DNA of 64,000 bases from a virus (IMGVR_UViG_3300049460_000128:1-64000); one strand, 5' to 3'; shown: positions 45,880-54,958, counted from the first letter of the stretch. Notes: a model not told the origin generated them from the sequence alone. Made by a program: numbers and translations.

Positions 45880-46544
45880 ACTACTTGGCCGTTCATTAAA
45901 TTGAATACAACATGTGCAAGGAGAGGATTATTACAGATATTCACGTATACTGTTTCTTCATCATCATCCATCACCACGGTACTTGGTTGTGTCTTGCTAT
46001 TCGTACAAAGGGTCAGATACTCAGCAGTGTCATTATCAAAGTTGAATTTGTGACGACGAATAACGTCGAATACGCGCTCAAGGTTATCTTCAACTACGGG
46101 CACAATCCAGATGCGTTGCTCTGGATTCCAGCAGGTATTTGAACCAAGCTGCGACTTTTGATGAATGAATGGTTGCTTGACTGACAGATTGCGCAAATCG
46201 GAAACTACCGTGGGATCACGCTTGAAGCGGAATGCCAGCTTGTTCATTCCCACATAACGTACCTCGCGTGGCACGTTCGTGCTTTGATACGGAGTTCTTT
46301 GGTAGCGGGGATTTTGAATGGCAGCAGTCACATCGTCACGCGAAAGTCGCATGACCTTGGCCAAGCTAGCCAAGTGATTGCTTGCATTCTTGCAAATTAT
46401 TTCACTTTGCTTGGTAGACAACGCATTGCCATTTTGCAGATGTGATGCCACATTGCCAACAAAGTTCGTCAGCCAGTTATCACGAATTGTTTGATTAGCA
46501 ACCAGCAGCGTGAGGCCACGGAGTAAATCTTCTACTGAAGTCAT
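45876..46544 (-). CDS. Hypothetical protein, 222 aa
   Basis: Starts MTSVEDLLRGLTLLVANQTIRDNWLTNF after an AAGGTCA ribosome binding site; an upstream ATG at 46574 lacks one. The first half is helical. The middle, VGMNKLAFRFKRDPTVVSDLRNL ... NPEQRIWIVPVVEDNLERVFDVIRRHKF, resembles the HARP-type annealing-helicase accessory fold (a W-x-V/I-P strand then a helix). Coupled to the 290-residue gene. Confidence 0.55.
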   Translation of the reverse strand: MTSVEDLLRGLTLLVANQTIRDNWLTNFVGNVASHLQNGNALSTKQSEIICKNASNHLASLAKVMRLSRDDVTAAIQNPRYQRTPYQSTNVPREVRYVGMNKLAFRFKRDPTVVSDLRNLSVKQPFIHQKSQLGSNTCWNPEQRIWIVPVVEDNLERVFDVIRRHKFNFDNDTAEYLTLCTNSKTQPSTVVMDDDEETVYVNICNNPLLAHVVFNLMNGQVV

Positions 46545-46562
46545 TGACCTTATCCCAGTTAA

Positions 46563-46597
46563 AAACGCCACCATAGTATAACATCACAGTGGCGTTT
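46563..46597 (-). terminator. Terminator after the AAA ATPase gene
   Basis: AACGCCAC...GTGGCGTTTTT with a long AT-rich loop. Confidence 0.7.
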
Positions 46598-46618
46598 CAG
46601 TGGTATCAGTTTGCCACA

Positions 46619-47953
46619 TTATCCAACATTCACTTGGGCAGCTGGCGTTTCCTGCGAAGCGATGACCTCAGACAGATCAATGATCTTGGGTTCGTATGCT
46701 TTTGTCTTGCCGCTGTCGGATTCGTCACCAGGCACGCTTGCGACAAGTTTGCGCTTAGTGAACGTAGTATCGTTCAAAAGAGCGCGGGATGACAACAGGG
46801 TCAAGTCTGCAACTCGTGCCCAATTACCATGAAGCAAACACAGCTTACCAATCTTCTCTACTGAGCGAATGCTAACCTCACGCAGGTTAAGAAGATTCTG
46901 GGTGAAGTAATCCATGGTCTCTTTCACCTGCGGCGCAGCCAAGCCCAATTTCTCCAACACATCCTTGTCTTTGCACTGGTGCTCAATCCACAAGAACTTG
47001 TCACGCAGCGAGTTCATGGTCAGATCCAGATAATACGTGCGATCCATCAAAGCCCGTAAGTGTTCCGTGAGAGCATTTTCACGCTTACTATCAAGATCAT
47101 CGAAGTTGATATTGGTAATAAAGATGATAGATCCCTTGAATACAAAGCGAGGCGGAGCTTCCATGCGATTGATGTATGGCGAGCTCCAGGTGAGTACGCG
47201 ATCTTTGCCGGAAATGTCCATTGCTTTCTTAAGCAAATTCAACGAGTCCTCGTTCTGCAATACGCTATCGCAGTCGTCAAATACCACGACTGACCGTTCT
47301 TCGGCAGCTTTCCACAAAATATCATACAGACCAGTTGGGCTTACTTTGCCGGAAATGAACTTGTAGCGAAGGTCGAATTGTTCCGCATATTTGGTTTCAT
47401 CTACTGGTTCCAATTTCTCACCCAAGTAGGTGGGAACAAAGTTCAACCGCTTCATAACGTCAGGTTCGTACAAAACATTCATGAGCGAGTTTTCAACACC
47501 CCAGCTTTTACCAACCCCGGGCGGACCACTGATGATAACACTTGTGATGTGACCCTCAGCGGCACTTTGGACCAGATAGTTCATGGTGTCAAAGCGTTCA
47601 GCAATACGAGCCTTAATGTATTCATCGTCGGGTCCATGCAGACTATCAATGAAGTCATCCATTGTGGCATCTGGTGTTTCAACCAATACCGTGGGTGCTT
47701 TCACGATGTGACTGATCTTAGGCAATACTTGCAGCTCGCCTTCCGTCACAGCAAAGTCACTTTCGCCGTTGATGAAGATTTTGAACACTCGTTTGGGAAA
47801 GCCTTTGACTGGCACGCCGTCAACCTGGATATAGCGCCCTTTCTTATTGGTGCCGATAGTGCTGTCAATGAGAGGGAATTGCACATTCAGGATGTCACGG
47901 AATTTTTCCTTACCAGTGCTGAACTTACCGCGATGTACTGTTACTAGTTTCAT
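46619..47953 (-). CDS. AAA-family ATPase, 444 aa
   Basis: N-terminal domain about 1-125 of unknown fold. AAA core: ERFDTMNYLVQSAAEG, Walker A VIISGPPGVGKSWGVEN at about 155, Walker B RSVVVFDDCDSVLQ, sensor 1 GSIIFITNINF. The C-terminus is helical. Length and layout match the AAA proteins found in jumbo and T4-like phages, not gp44: there is no clamp-loader SRC motif. Possible roles are remodelling of virion or replication complexes. Lys-rich tail with TKAYEPKIIDLSEV. Confidence 0.8.
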   Translation of the reverse strand: MKLVTVHRGKFSTGKEKFRDILNVQFPLIDSTIGTNKKGRYIQVDGVPVKGFPKRVFKIFINGESDFAVTEGELQVLPKISHIVKAPTVLVETPDATMDDFIDSLHGPDDEYIKARIAERFDTMNYLVQSAAEGHITSVIISGPPGVGKSWGVENSLMNVLYEPDVMKRLNFVPTYLGEKLEPVDETKYAEQFDLRYKFISGKVSPTGLYDILWKAAEERSVVVFDDCDSVLQNEDSLNLLKKAMDISGKDRVLTWSSPYINRMEAPPRFVFKGSIIFITNINFDDLDSKRENALTEHLRALMDRTYYLDLTMNSLRDKFLWIEHQCKDKDVLEKLGLAAPQVKETMDYFTQNLLNLREVSIRSVEKIGKLCLLHGNWARVADLTLLSSRALLNDTTFTKRKLVASVPGDESDSGKTKAYEPKIIDLSEVIASQETPAAQVNVG

Positions 47954-48038
47954 AGACTGTTAGTGTTGGGTTATGGCACCATTAGACAACATGGAGTTGA
48001 ATCATACAAGTCGCAGACATGAATAATCAATGAATAAA

Positions 48039-48410
48039 TCATTTGACTTGCAGTAAGCCATTTAGTTTCAATATGGCCGCGTTTGCATCATCGAGCTGTA
48101 ACCAATATCCGTATCGCCCGTTAGGCTCGTACTTACTGTCGGGGAAGTGGCGGTAATGGTAGTCGTATGGATCCATATCGTGTTCGTGGCCCGCCGTTAT
48201 CGACCATCCATCACCCATTTGTGGCAATCGATAAAGTTCTGAAGTGGCTGGCCCCACGTTAGCAACCAACCACTGCACTAAGGCAATATCACGAGCACTC
48301 ACACGCCAATACCGCCTCTGTTCCTTTGCGTCAAAATCGTAGATGAAGCCAGTCGTGTACCTGAAATTTGGTATTTCAAGTTTTACTGTAGCGTGGTGTT
48401 GTTTTGACAC
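48039..48410 (-). CDS. Hypothetical protein, 123 aa
   Basis: GTG start; MSKQHHATVKLEIPNFRYTTGFIYDFDAKEQRRYWRVSARDIALVQWLVANVG... Trp/Tyr/His-rich (AGHEHDMDPYDYHYRHFPDSKYEPNGRYGYWL). Overlaps the last member of the tandem array by 35 bp. No family recognised. Confidence 0.5.
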   Translation of the reverse strand: MSKQHHATVKLEIPNFRYTTGFIYDFDAKEQRRYWRVSARDIALVQWLVANVGPATSELYRLPQMGDGWSITAGHEHDMDPYDYHYRHFPDSKYEPNGRYGYWLQLDDANAAILKLNGLLQVK

Positions 48411-48798
48411 TGTCGATTACCTTCCAACGAAGATCGTGACACAATAGACGAATATAGTGCATGACCAGAATGTTTACTGATTCCATAGTTAGCACCAATT
48501 CGCCGTGGTTATCAGGTCGAACCAATGCAGTGGCTAATTGATCATCCACAAACATTTCTTTGAGACGGATCATCCAGTCTTCTGATATGCACACTAAACA
48601 CTCATAATCTTCACGCCGCGCATGAGCGTTATCGGCCAAGTCTGATATGTTGAGATCGTACATCTTGGTGGCCATCTGATAATAATCTTGAACCTCTTGC
48701 ATGGTTTTATTGCAATAAAATGAGGTCTGCAAACGAGTTACATCCATGGTGAGGCCAATAGTGACAATGTTCGTCAGATCAGTCGTAGAAGTGTCCAT
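48376..48798 (-). CDS. Tandem-array paralog 4, most diverged
   Basis: MDTSTTDLTNIVTIGLTMDVTRLQTSFYCNKTMQEVQDYYQMATKMYDLNISDLADN... 140 residues. Shares with its three neighbours the CN-x-T/D-x-x-x-V-x-x-x-Y start and the acidic helical middle, but has lost the G-D/E-x-G-x-G-H-G loop and the GGYG end. The start was chosen by the 20-bp overlap pattern of the array. Confidence 0.55.
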   Translation of the reverse strand: MDTSTTDLTNIVTIGLTMDVTRLQTSFYCNKTMQEVQDYYQMATKMYDLNISDLADNAHARREDYECLVCISEDWMIRLKEMFVDDQLATALVRPDNHGELVLTMESVNILVMHYIRLLCHDLRWKVIDSVKTTPRYSKT

Positions 48799-49192
48799 AA
48801 CCACCAATGTGAAGAGTTGCTCTGCGATCGTATGCCCGTTTCCACTGCAATTCTGGGTCTGACAAGCTAGCAATAGCCAGGAATATTTCACCATGTTCGT
48901 CAGTGCCAATCTTGTTGTCGGCGTCAACCAAGCTCAAAATCTTTTGGTTATCAGCAAACAGTTCATGGAAAAGATCCATGAAATCATCACTCAAAGTGCT
49001 GTCTTCATAGTCTTCACACTCGCTCGTAATGTCGATGCCATGGGCTTTCATAGCAGCATCGTACAGTTTTTCTACCGTCTGGGTGTCACGATTACACGCA
49101 TAGGTATGATTGACAGTTGAGCCATGCCCATCGCCACCTGGATCGCCCATGACCAGAACGACGCTGTGTTTCAAATCAGCAGTAGTAGCCAT
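48779..49192 (-). CDS. Tandem-array paralog 3
   Basis: MATTADLKHSVVLVMGDPGGDGHGSTVNHTYACNRDTQTVEKLYDAAMKAHGIDITSECEDYE... ending HIGGYGHFYD; 137 residues. Same layout as the genes at 49176 and 49576: strand, glycine loop with GHG, CNR, then acidic helices. Overlaps the next gene by 20 bp. Confidence 0.65.
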   Translation of the reverse strand: MATTADLKHSVVLVMGDPGGDGHGSTVNHTYACNRDTQTVEKLYDAAMKAHGIDITSECEDYEDSTLSDDFMDLFHELFADNQKILSLVDADNKIGTDEHGEIFLAIASLSDPELQWKRAYDRRATLHIGGYGHFYD

Positions 49193-49595
49193 ATCCGCCC
49201 ACATCGATTGTATTATTGTGCGTGCTTTCTTCTTTCCACACTAGCTCTGGATCCGACAGACGTGCAATCTCCCAGTAAATTTCCACATGAGTATCTAAGT
49301 CGATACGGTTTTCACCGTAACCAGCATCCTCGATCAACTTGAGGATTTCTGGTTGATCTTTGAAGACCTCATTGAACTTGGCCACAAACTCATCGCTGAG
49401 GGTATTGCATTCATATTCCTCGCATTCGTCCACGATGTTGATGCCATATTGCTTGACAGCGTTGCCATACAGTCGACGTACGTCAGCGGCTGAGCGATTG
49501 CATGCAAAGGTTGTACTATCTGATTGTCCATGACCATCGCGACTGGTGTCGCCAGTGTCGATGATGATGGTGTGTTTAAGAGTAGAAGAGTCCAT
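49176..49595 (-). CDS. Tandem-array paralog 2
   Basis: MDSSTLKHTIIIDTGDTSRDGHGQSDSTTFACNRSAADVRRLYGNAVKQYGINIVDECEEYECNTLSDEF... ending VGGYGYYC; 139 residues. Central member of the array; its 5' end overlaps the coding sequence of the GGYG end of the gene before it. Confidence 0.65.
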   Translation of the reverse strand: MDSSTLKHTIIIDTGDTSRDGHGQSDSTTFACNRSAADVRRLYGNAVKQYGINIVDECEEYECNTLSDEFVAKFNEVFKDQPEILKLIEDAGYGENRIDLDTHVEIYWEIARLSDPELVWKEESTHNNTIDVGGYGYYC

Positions 49596-50007
49596 ATCCG
49601 CCTATGTAGTGAGGAGTAATATCAGGTTCAGTGTGAACCCACGTTAAATCGCGATCAATCAAACGAGCAATCATGAAGTACAATTGAACATACGTGGCCG
49701 CATCCAGCCACAAGATGTCAAGCTCGTCTTCATCTGAAGTACCAAAATTTGCATCGTAGATCCTTTGAAAATCAGCATCGTCTTTGAACACTGCTTTGAG
49801 TTGATCGAGAAAGTCATCAATCAACCAATCCGCCTCATGGTTATCGCATTGTTTAGTGAGGTGCAGATCATACATGGCACTGGCCATGGCATAACTGCTA
49901 CGCACTTCATCAATTGTGCGATTGGAGCTATAATGGCGAGTTTCACTTTGGCCATGACCAGTGCCATGTTCTGAGCCGATGCGAAGAGCGATAATATGTT
50001 GTGCCAT
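49576..50007 (-). CDS. Tandem-array paralog 1
   Basis: MAQHIIALRIGSEHGTGHGQSETRHYSSNRTIDEVRSSYAMASAMYDLHLTKQCDNHEADWL... ending YIGGYGLFYS; 143 residues. First gene of the array. The internal ATG at 50007 was preferred because it aligns with the other copies. Family function unknown; the conserved GHG loop, CN/SNR and the D/E-rich helix could form a metal or ligand site. Confidence 0.6.
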   Translation of the reverse strand: MAQHIIALRIGSEHGTGHGQSETRHYSSNRTIDEVRSSYAMASAMYDLHLTKQCDNHEADWLIDDFLDQLKAVFKDDADFQRIYDANFGTSDEDELDILWLDAATYVQLYFMIARLIDRDLTWVHTEPDITPHYIGGYGLFYS

Positions 50008-50085
50008 TTGATGCTTGTTTGTTTGCGATATCACAGAGTAGTGGGCAAACATGGCAACACAAAATTAAGTTGAAATTACCATAAT

Positions 50086-50093
50086 ACTAAATA
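50086..50093 (+). promoter_or_regulatory. T4-type late promoter motif, rightward
   Basis: ACTAAATA, 23 bp before the rightward homing endonuclease gene. Confidence 0.6.
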
Positions 50094-50116
50094 GGTAATG
50101 AGGATAGGTGAAATTT

Positions 50117-51049
50117 ATGAGACGATTGACTAACGACGAATTTGTAACAAATGCCAAACAGGTGTATGCAGACCAATACGATTATTCATTGACCGCATAC
50201 ACGACAATGATTGTCAAAGTCAAAGTACGATGTAAGAAACATGATTACGTTTTTGACGTGGCCCCAGTAAAGCACTTGAGTGGACGTGGGTGCCCAAAAT
50301 GTAAAACTGAAAAAATGTCAATACTGCATAAAATAGACACTACTGAATTTATAAAAAGAGCTCGAGCGGTACATGGCACTGAGTACGACTATACAAATAC
50401 GGTATATGTGAATAGTGCTACCAAAGTTGAAATACGGTGTGTTATACATGGCCCGTGGATGGCATCGCCCAATAATCACACAAGCAAAGCGAATAAATGC
50501 GGGTGCCCATCGTGTGGTCATACAAAAATTTCAACAAGTAAAATCAAAACAACTGACTGGTTTATATCGCAAGCAAAATCAATACACGGCGATAAATTTG
50601 ATTATTCAACTAGTCGGTATGTTGATTGGGCCACCCCTATATCGATTATCTGTCGTATTCACGGAATATTTGAACAAAAAGCCTATCAACATTTCACAAG
50701 CAATGTATGCTGTCCACAATGTACCCCGTCAGTAAGCATTGGCGAAACTGAATGGTTGGACCACATGAATATAGCGCCTGACTTTAGACAAAAACGTCTG
50801 TTCATCAATGGTAGAAACCTGTCAGTTGATGCCATAGACTATCGTACAAATACCATATACGAATACTACGGAGATTATTGGCATGGCAATCCAGAAACCA
50901 CTCACTTAGATAAAATGAATGAACATGCCAATGCTACATTTGGTGAATTATATGCCAAAACTTTAGAACGTGAGAATTTTCTAAAAGCAAATGGCTACAA
51001 CGTTGTAGCCATTTGGGAAAACGATTGGAAGAAGCTCAAGTTACAATGA
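50117..51049 (+). CDS. Homing endonuclease, Vsr-like EDxHD type with DUF723 repeats
   Basis: A 310-residue protein, starting MRRLTNDEFVTNAKQVYADQYDYSLTAY. Three repeats of about 65 residues follow the DUF723 pattern (F-x-x-x-A-x-x-x-H/Y-G-x-x-Y-D-Y, then V-x-I-R-C-x-x-H, then GCPxC), each likely a zinc-binding DNA-recognition module. The C-terminus IYEYYGDYWHGNP ... LKANGYNVVAIWENDW is the EDxHD/Vsr-like nuclease, as in I-Bth0305I. It is the only rightward gene nearby, ends 9 bp into uvsY-like, and has a late promoter. AT-rich with different codon use, as expected of a mobile gene. Confidence 0.85.
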   Translation: MRRLTNDEFVTNAKQVYADQYDYSLTAYTTMIVKVKVRCKKHDYVFDVAPVKHLSGRGCPKCKTEKMSILHKIDTTEFIKRARAVHGTEYDYTNTVYVNSATKVEIRCVIHGPWMASPNNHTSKANKCGCPSCGHTKISTSKIKTTDWFISQAKSIHGDKFDYSTSRYVDWATPISIICRIHGIFEQKAYQHFTSNVCCPQCTPSVSIGETEWLDHMNIAPDFRQKRLFINGRNLSVDAIDYRTNTIYEYYGDYWHGNPETTHLDKMNEHANATFGELYAKTLERENFLKANGYNVVAIWENDWKKLKLQ

Positions 51050-51508
51050 AGCGTCTTCTATTCCGGCGATTCTGAGCTTCACGACGTTGGATATTTGGTA
51101 ATGCAAGTATTCAATACCTTTACTGATGCCCAGGAATTTGTTACGCAGCAATGCCACATGATTGATCATCAATGCAAGGTCAACCACTTCAGTATCACCA
51201 GCAGCAAATTTGTCAGCATCACTAGATTTCAATTCACGATCGTATTTTTCCATGTAGAAACGGAAACGGCCAGCTCGAACTTTATCCATACGAATGTTCA
51301 GGTACTTCAAAATAGCTTCGAGCTCTTGAAGCTGATTGAATCGATACTCAGCCATACCAGGAAGCTTTTTGGCCATGACTTCGATACGACCCACGACATC
51401 TAAATCCTCCCTAGCCTCAATGAGTTGTTTCTCATAGTAGGCAAAGCAATCGACCAGGGGAGTTAGATCATCTGGGTCGGCAGTAATTTTATCATACCAA
51501 CCGCTCAT
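51041..51508 (-). CDS. UvsY-like recombination mediator
   Basis: A 155-residue all-helical protein. FRFYMEKYDRELKSSDADKFAAGDTEVVDLALMINHVALLRNKFLGISKGIEYLHYQI parallels the UvsY layout (W-x-x-Y/R-Y, Y-ExxxxxDxKxxxxxDxxVxxxxxxLxxxxxxLxxxxxxIxxRxxxIxxI). UvsY displaces gp32 and loads UvsX on single-stranded DNA. Position beside uvsX and gp32-like genes supports this. By-eye match only. Confidence 0.65.
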   Translation of the reverse strand: MSGWYDKITADPDDLTPLVDCFAYYEKQLIEAREDLDVVGRIEVMAKKLPGMAEYRFNQLQELEAILKYLNIRMDKVRAGRFRFYMEKYDRELKSSDADKFAAGDTEVVDLALMINHVALLRNKFLGISKGIEYLHYQISNVVKLRIAGIEDASL

Positions 51509-51510
51509 GA

Positions 51511-51762
51511 TTAATCCTCTCCCGAGTAACCGTCTTCGTCGTATTCGTCAACCGACTCTTCCACTTCTTCTTCATACAGCGTCTTGTATGCTTCTTCCAA
51601 ATACTTGTCTTCGCCGATCAGATCAGCCATATCTTCGATATCGAAGCCATATTCTTCAAACGCACGTAAATGCTGTTGGGCGATCTCCGCACGTTTTGGT
51701 GCAGGGATGATATCCCGTACAGTTTCCCAAATTTCAGAGATCAGTCTTGCTTCGCTATTCAT
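51511..51762 (-). CDS. Hypothetical acidic protein, 83 aa
   Basis: MNSEARLISEIWETVRDIIPAPKRAEIAQQHLRAFEEYGFDIEDMADLIG..., with an acidic tail (EEEVEESVDEYDEDGYSGED). Small helical protein found between uvsY and uvsX in this phage. The acidic tail could contact DNA-binding proteins. Function unknown. Confidence 0.6.
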   Translation of the reverse strand: MNSEARLISEIWETVRDIIPAPKRAEIAQQHLRAFEEYGFDIEDMADLIGEDKYLEEAYKTLYEEEVEESVDEYDEDGYSGED

Positions 51763-51988
51763 CTTGTTCCTTTTTTATTATCAATGCGGCCGAATGTAAG
51801 GACCGCACACATTGTTGGTGATCCGCAGATCCATACCATTTATGATATCAGCAATGTTTGTCTATGCGTCATTATGCGACATGGCAAATTTACGTCAATA
51901 AACTTTTTGTTCTTTTCATGTCTGGAGGTCAACGAGATCGTCACCAAACACGACTTTGATGTGGAGATGAGGCCAACATCATTCGCCA
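51763..51988. other. Non-coding gap below uvsX
   Basis: About 225 bp. No gene with a ribosome binding site, no T-loop or other RNA signature. It may hold the promoter of the genes at 51511 and 51041, but I could not pick one. Confidence 0.4.
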
Positions 51989-52019
51989 ATAAAAAAGACG
52001 GTAAACGTTTACCGTCTTT
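51989..52019. terminator. Terminator after uvsX
   Basis: AAAAGACGGTAAACGTTTACCGTCTTT. Confidence 0.85.
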
Positions 52020-52037
52020 CCCATTAAGCAAGTTAGC

Positions 52038-53144
52038 TTAGTTGGCCAGTGCAGCCAAGTCGTCGTCGCTTGGGGCTTCCAGTTCAACGATGCCTTCAGC
52101 AATTACACCATCAGCATCTGCTTCTTGACGAGCATCAAACTCTTGCATCATCTGCATCAACAGTTCATCGCTGATCTGTTTGCGGAAGTGCTTGTGTTCG
52201 ACACCTTTCATGTCAATGTACTTCAGCTTATTGCCGTCCTTCTGGAACACGCCTTTCTGTTCGAAGAACTCAATCAGACCGCTGTATGGGTCCATACCAG
52301 CTTCGTATGGAATCTTGATTTCCATAGTCTCGAATGGCTTGGCGTAACGCGACTTCATGATCTTGATTGCAGCACGAATACCGTTAACTTCAGAAGTCTT
52401 GTTGCCGTCTTCGTCTTCCTTCAGCTTACGTTTGTCCATCGCAACAACGATCGATGCAGCGTAAACGATACCAGCACCACCTGACATTTTTGGATCAGGG
52501 TCAAACATGTCTTGTGACGCGTAGGTGTGGTTAGTTGCGACCATACCAATGTCGTATTCACCGAACATGTTGGTCACGTTTGTAACCAGTGCCTTGAGGG
52601 CTTTTGGCTTACGACCCATGTCGCCCTTCATTTCACCACGTTCGAACTGGTCGACGTCAGTTGCAGTCATCAACATACCCAACGAGTCAACAACGAACAT
52701 GACTTTCGGACGATTTTCCTTCGGCTCGCTTGCGTAGTTGCTCTTGTAGTCTTTCATGAAGTCACTGATGATTTTTGCCACATCATCAATCATGGAAGCG
52801 CTAATACGCAGAATTTTGTCTTCAGCGGTATCAACACCAAGAGCTTTCAACCATGCTTCGTCCAATGCGTTTTCGGTGTCGATCAGCACCACGAAGATGC
52901 CCATCTTTTGAGCTTCGCGTACGACGTTACCCGACGCGATGAAGCTCTTACCAGAACCCGAGGCACCGCCCAGGATGGTACTTTTGCCCAGCGGAATACC
53001 TTTGAAGAAGGAATTGCTGATCAGTTTGTTCAAGCAATAGTTGCCTGTAGGAACCCAAGTTTTTGGGTCATTAAAGCCAGTGCTGATATTCGGGAGTGCT
53101 TTTGTGAGGTCCTTTCGGAATTTACTGAGATCAAGAGGTTTCAT
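52038..53144 (-). CDS. uvsX: UvsX, RecA-family recombinase
   Basis: Starts MKPLDLSKFRKDL after an AAGGC ribosome binding site; 368 residues, close to T4 UvsX (391). Walker A GGASGSGKS at about residue 65, Walker B MFVVDSLGML, loop L1/L2 region VATNHTYASQDMFDPDPKMSGGAGI. Acidic C-terminal tail (EGIVELEAPSDDDLAALAN). Catalyses strand exchange with UvsY-like and gp32-like neighbours. Intact: the nearby homing endonucleases have not interrupted it. Confidence 0.93.
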   Translation of the reverse strand: MKPLDLSKFRKDLTKALPNISTGFNDPKTWVPTGNYCLNKLISNSFFKGIPLGKSTILGGASGSGKSFIASGNVVREAQKMGIFVVLIDTENALDEAWLKALGVDTAEDKILRISASMIDDVAKIISDFMKDYKSNYASEPKENRPKVMFVVDSLGMLMTATDVDQFERGEMKGDMGRKPKALKALVTNVTNMFGEYDIGMVATNHTYASQDMFDPDPKMSGGAGIVYAASIVVAMDKRKLKEDEDGNKTSEVNGIRAAIKIMKSRYAKPFETMEIKIPYEAGMDPYSGLIEFFEQKGVFQKDGNKLKYIDMKGVEHKHFRKQISDELLMQMMQEFDARQEADADGVIAEGIVELEAPSDDDLAALAN

Positions 53145-53291
53145 TTTTGCCTTGTTATTTTTGTTATAGTGACTCAACTTCAAGTCATGTTTCATGATAG
53201 TGTGGTATCAGCATTCACTCAATATCTTTTCAGATTTTCCTGACAGGTATACCGTGAGGGCAAACATGAAAAACTTGAAGGGATGAAACTC

Positions 53292-53326
53292 AAAATAACG
53301 GCGAGAGGTTTTCTCGCCGTTATCGT
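53292..53326. terminator. Terminator after the gp32-like gene
   Basis: AACGGCGAGA-AAACC-TCTCGCCGTT followed by ATTTT. Confidence 0.85.
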
Positions 53327-53333
53327 TACCAGA

Positions 53334-54311
53334 TTACTGGTTCAGCGTGCGCTGTTTGATACGCGCCAGGATGTCCTGTGCGTTTGGCTTAGCGCCGTCA
53401 GCTGCTGGAGCCGAAGGAGCTGGTGCTGCTGGTGCTGCTGGAGCATTGTAGCTTGGTGGTACAAAGTGGCTCGAGACCGACTGTGCTGCTGGAGCCGCTG
53501 GGGCACCACCACCATCACCACGTGCGCCGTTTGCACGGTATACCGCGCCGTACGATGCGGTGTCGAATGGACGACCAGCCAGCGAGTCTTCGAACATCGC
53601 TTTGATCATTTCGATACCATCTTTGTCTGGACGGGTGCCCAGGAAAGATTTCAGATCGTACAGACCAAACTGATCAATTGCACCCAGTTCGTCAGCACTC
53701 AAAGCGCGGGTACGCATCGACCACGACGAAGTGCCGTAGTTGGCGTATTCGCCTTTCTTGATTTTTGCCAGTTTGAAGTCACGGCCACCAACGTAGTCGG
53801 TTGGCATGTCTTCCATTTCTGGGTTCATCAACGAGTTCTTGATGATTTCGTAGATCGATGGGTTGATCACGAAACGACGGATTGGATTTTCTGGAACGCT
53901 TGGCTCTTCGAACGGGCTAGCAACCACGAAACCTTGGAACAGGAACGACTTCTTCTTGTAGTAGGTACGTGCCAGGTCTTTCTTGCTGTCATCTTTCCAC
54001 CAAGGACGGATGTGAGCAGTGATCGGGCAAGCATCGCCGAACATGTCAACGCAAGGAACCTGAACTTCAACTGGACGGTCATCGCGACCAACAACGCCCT
54101 GGAAAGGCAGTTTGATGATCTGGCGTTCAACCCAGAAGAAAGTGTTGTCAGGATCTGCGTCAGGCAGGAAACGGATGGAAGCTGAAGTGTTCTCTGGAAT
54201 GTTCCAGAATGGGAAACTAGCGTTATCGCCACTGTAGGCGCCGGTAGTTTTGGTGTCGGTTTTTGCTGCTTGAGCGAGGAGTTTAGCTTGGATTTCTGCC
54301 AACGATGCCAT
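53334..54311 (-). CDS. Single-stranded DNA-binding protein, T4 gp32-like
   Basis: A 325-residue protein. MASLAEIQAKLLAQAAKTD is a LAST-like N-terminus for cooperativity. The OB-core carries SIRFLPDADPDNTFFWVERQIIKLPF and a Cys/His cluster CVDMFGDACPITAHI, like the zinc site of gp32 with altered spacing. GFVVASPFEEPSVPENPIRRF follows. An Ala/Pro-rich linker (APAAPAAQSVSSHFVPP) joins a short C-terminal interaction motif DILARIKQRTLNQ. It coats single-stranded DNA in replication and recombination. Abundant expression is likely. Confidence 0.88.
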   Translation of the reverse strand: MASLAEIQAKLLAQAAKTDTKTTGAYSGDNASFPFWNIPENTSASIRFLPDADPDNTFFWVERQIIKLPFQGVVGRDDRPVEVQVPCVDMFGDACPITAHIRPWWKDDSKKDLARTYYKKKSFLFQGFVVASPFEEPSVPENPIRRFVINPSIYEIIKNSLMNPEMEDMPTDYVGGRDFKLAKIKKGEYANYGTSSWSMRTRALSADELGAIDQFGLYDLKSFLGTRPDKDGIEMIKAMFEDSLAGRPFDTASYGAVYRANGARGDGGGAPAAPAAQSVSSHFVPPSYNAPAAPAAPAPSAPAADGAKPNAQDILARIKQRTLNQ

Positions 54312-54385
54312 ATGAATTACCTTTTATTGTTATTTTTGTTTTGTTGTTTTTGTGTTTCAGTTTTTACTACAAGATCAAGTATATT

Positions 54386-54958
54386 TTAGTTTTCAGGTTT
54401 CGCAAAATAAAAACTACCATCTTCTCGATAAATTCTTTTCTTACCTGTTGTCGGACATTTCTGTCCTTGACGAGCCAAAGACAATGCATCTTTTTGCTCT
54501 TGAGTATATCGATATCCCTTATTGCTATGCTGCCCAATATGAGTTTGACGTAATTTCTTCTTTGTTTCTTCTGCCACTGGAGCGACCCGGTTATACTTGG
54601 ATCGATCCGCCTTTCTCATCTTCTCTTTTGTTTCTTCGGTATGCTTATGGCCACTAGTGCCTTCTCCGCCATCAGTCAAGTTTCTCAATGGACCCTTGCC
54701 AAGATCTTTTCTACCATATTGCGCAATCAACTCTTTTTCTTTCAAGAATGCCAACTCTTCAGTTAGGTCTTCCAGCAAGTACACAATGCCAGGTTCAAGT
54801 CCGTCTGCACGGATAGCTTTGATGGCACTTTGTTTTGAGTTGCATTCACGATTGGCTGATACAGTTAAATGATTCGTTGCTCGATGACCATGACCTTTCC
54901 CAATATAGAAAATTTCATTATCTTTGCGCGGATCAGTTAAAGCGTAGACGTAAAACAT
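54386..54958 (-). CDS. GIY-YIG homing endonuclease with NUMOD3 repeats
   Basis: A 190-residue protein. Catalytic domain MFYVYALTDPR ... EIFYIGKGHGHRATNH (GIY-YIG as VYAL/YIG, with Arg). LNLTDGGEGTSGHKHTEETKEKMRKA, TKKKLRQTHIGQHSNKG and QEQKDALSLARQGQ are NUMOD3-type DNA-binding repeats. Late promoter CCTAAATA at 55067-55074. It sits directly upstream of the gp32-like gene, a site where T4-like phages often carry such genes. Intact. Confidence 0.85.
   Translation of the reverse strand: MFYVYALTDPRKDNEIFYIGKGHGHRATNHLTVSANRECNSKQSAIKAIRADGLEPGIVYLLEDLTEELAFLKEKELIAQYGRKDLGKGPLRNLTDGGEGTSGHKHTEETKEKMRKADRSKYNRVAPVAEETKKKLRQTHIGQHSNKGYRYTQEQKDALSLARQGQKCPTTGKKRIYREDGSFYFAKPEN

Noticed and set aside
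46619-47953. Clamp-loader large subunit (gp44)
   Set aside because: Longer than gp44, different N-terminal domain, no SRC motif; only the AAA core is shared.
51670-52041. Rightward frame over the gap below uvsX
   Set aside because: Crosses the uvsX terminator and antisense end of uvsX; no start signals.
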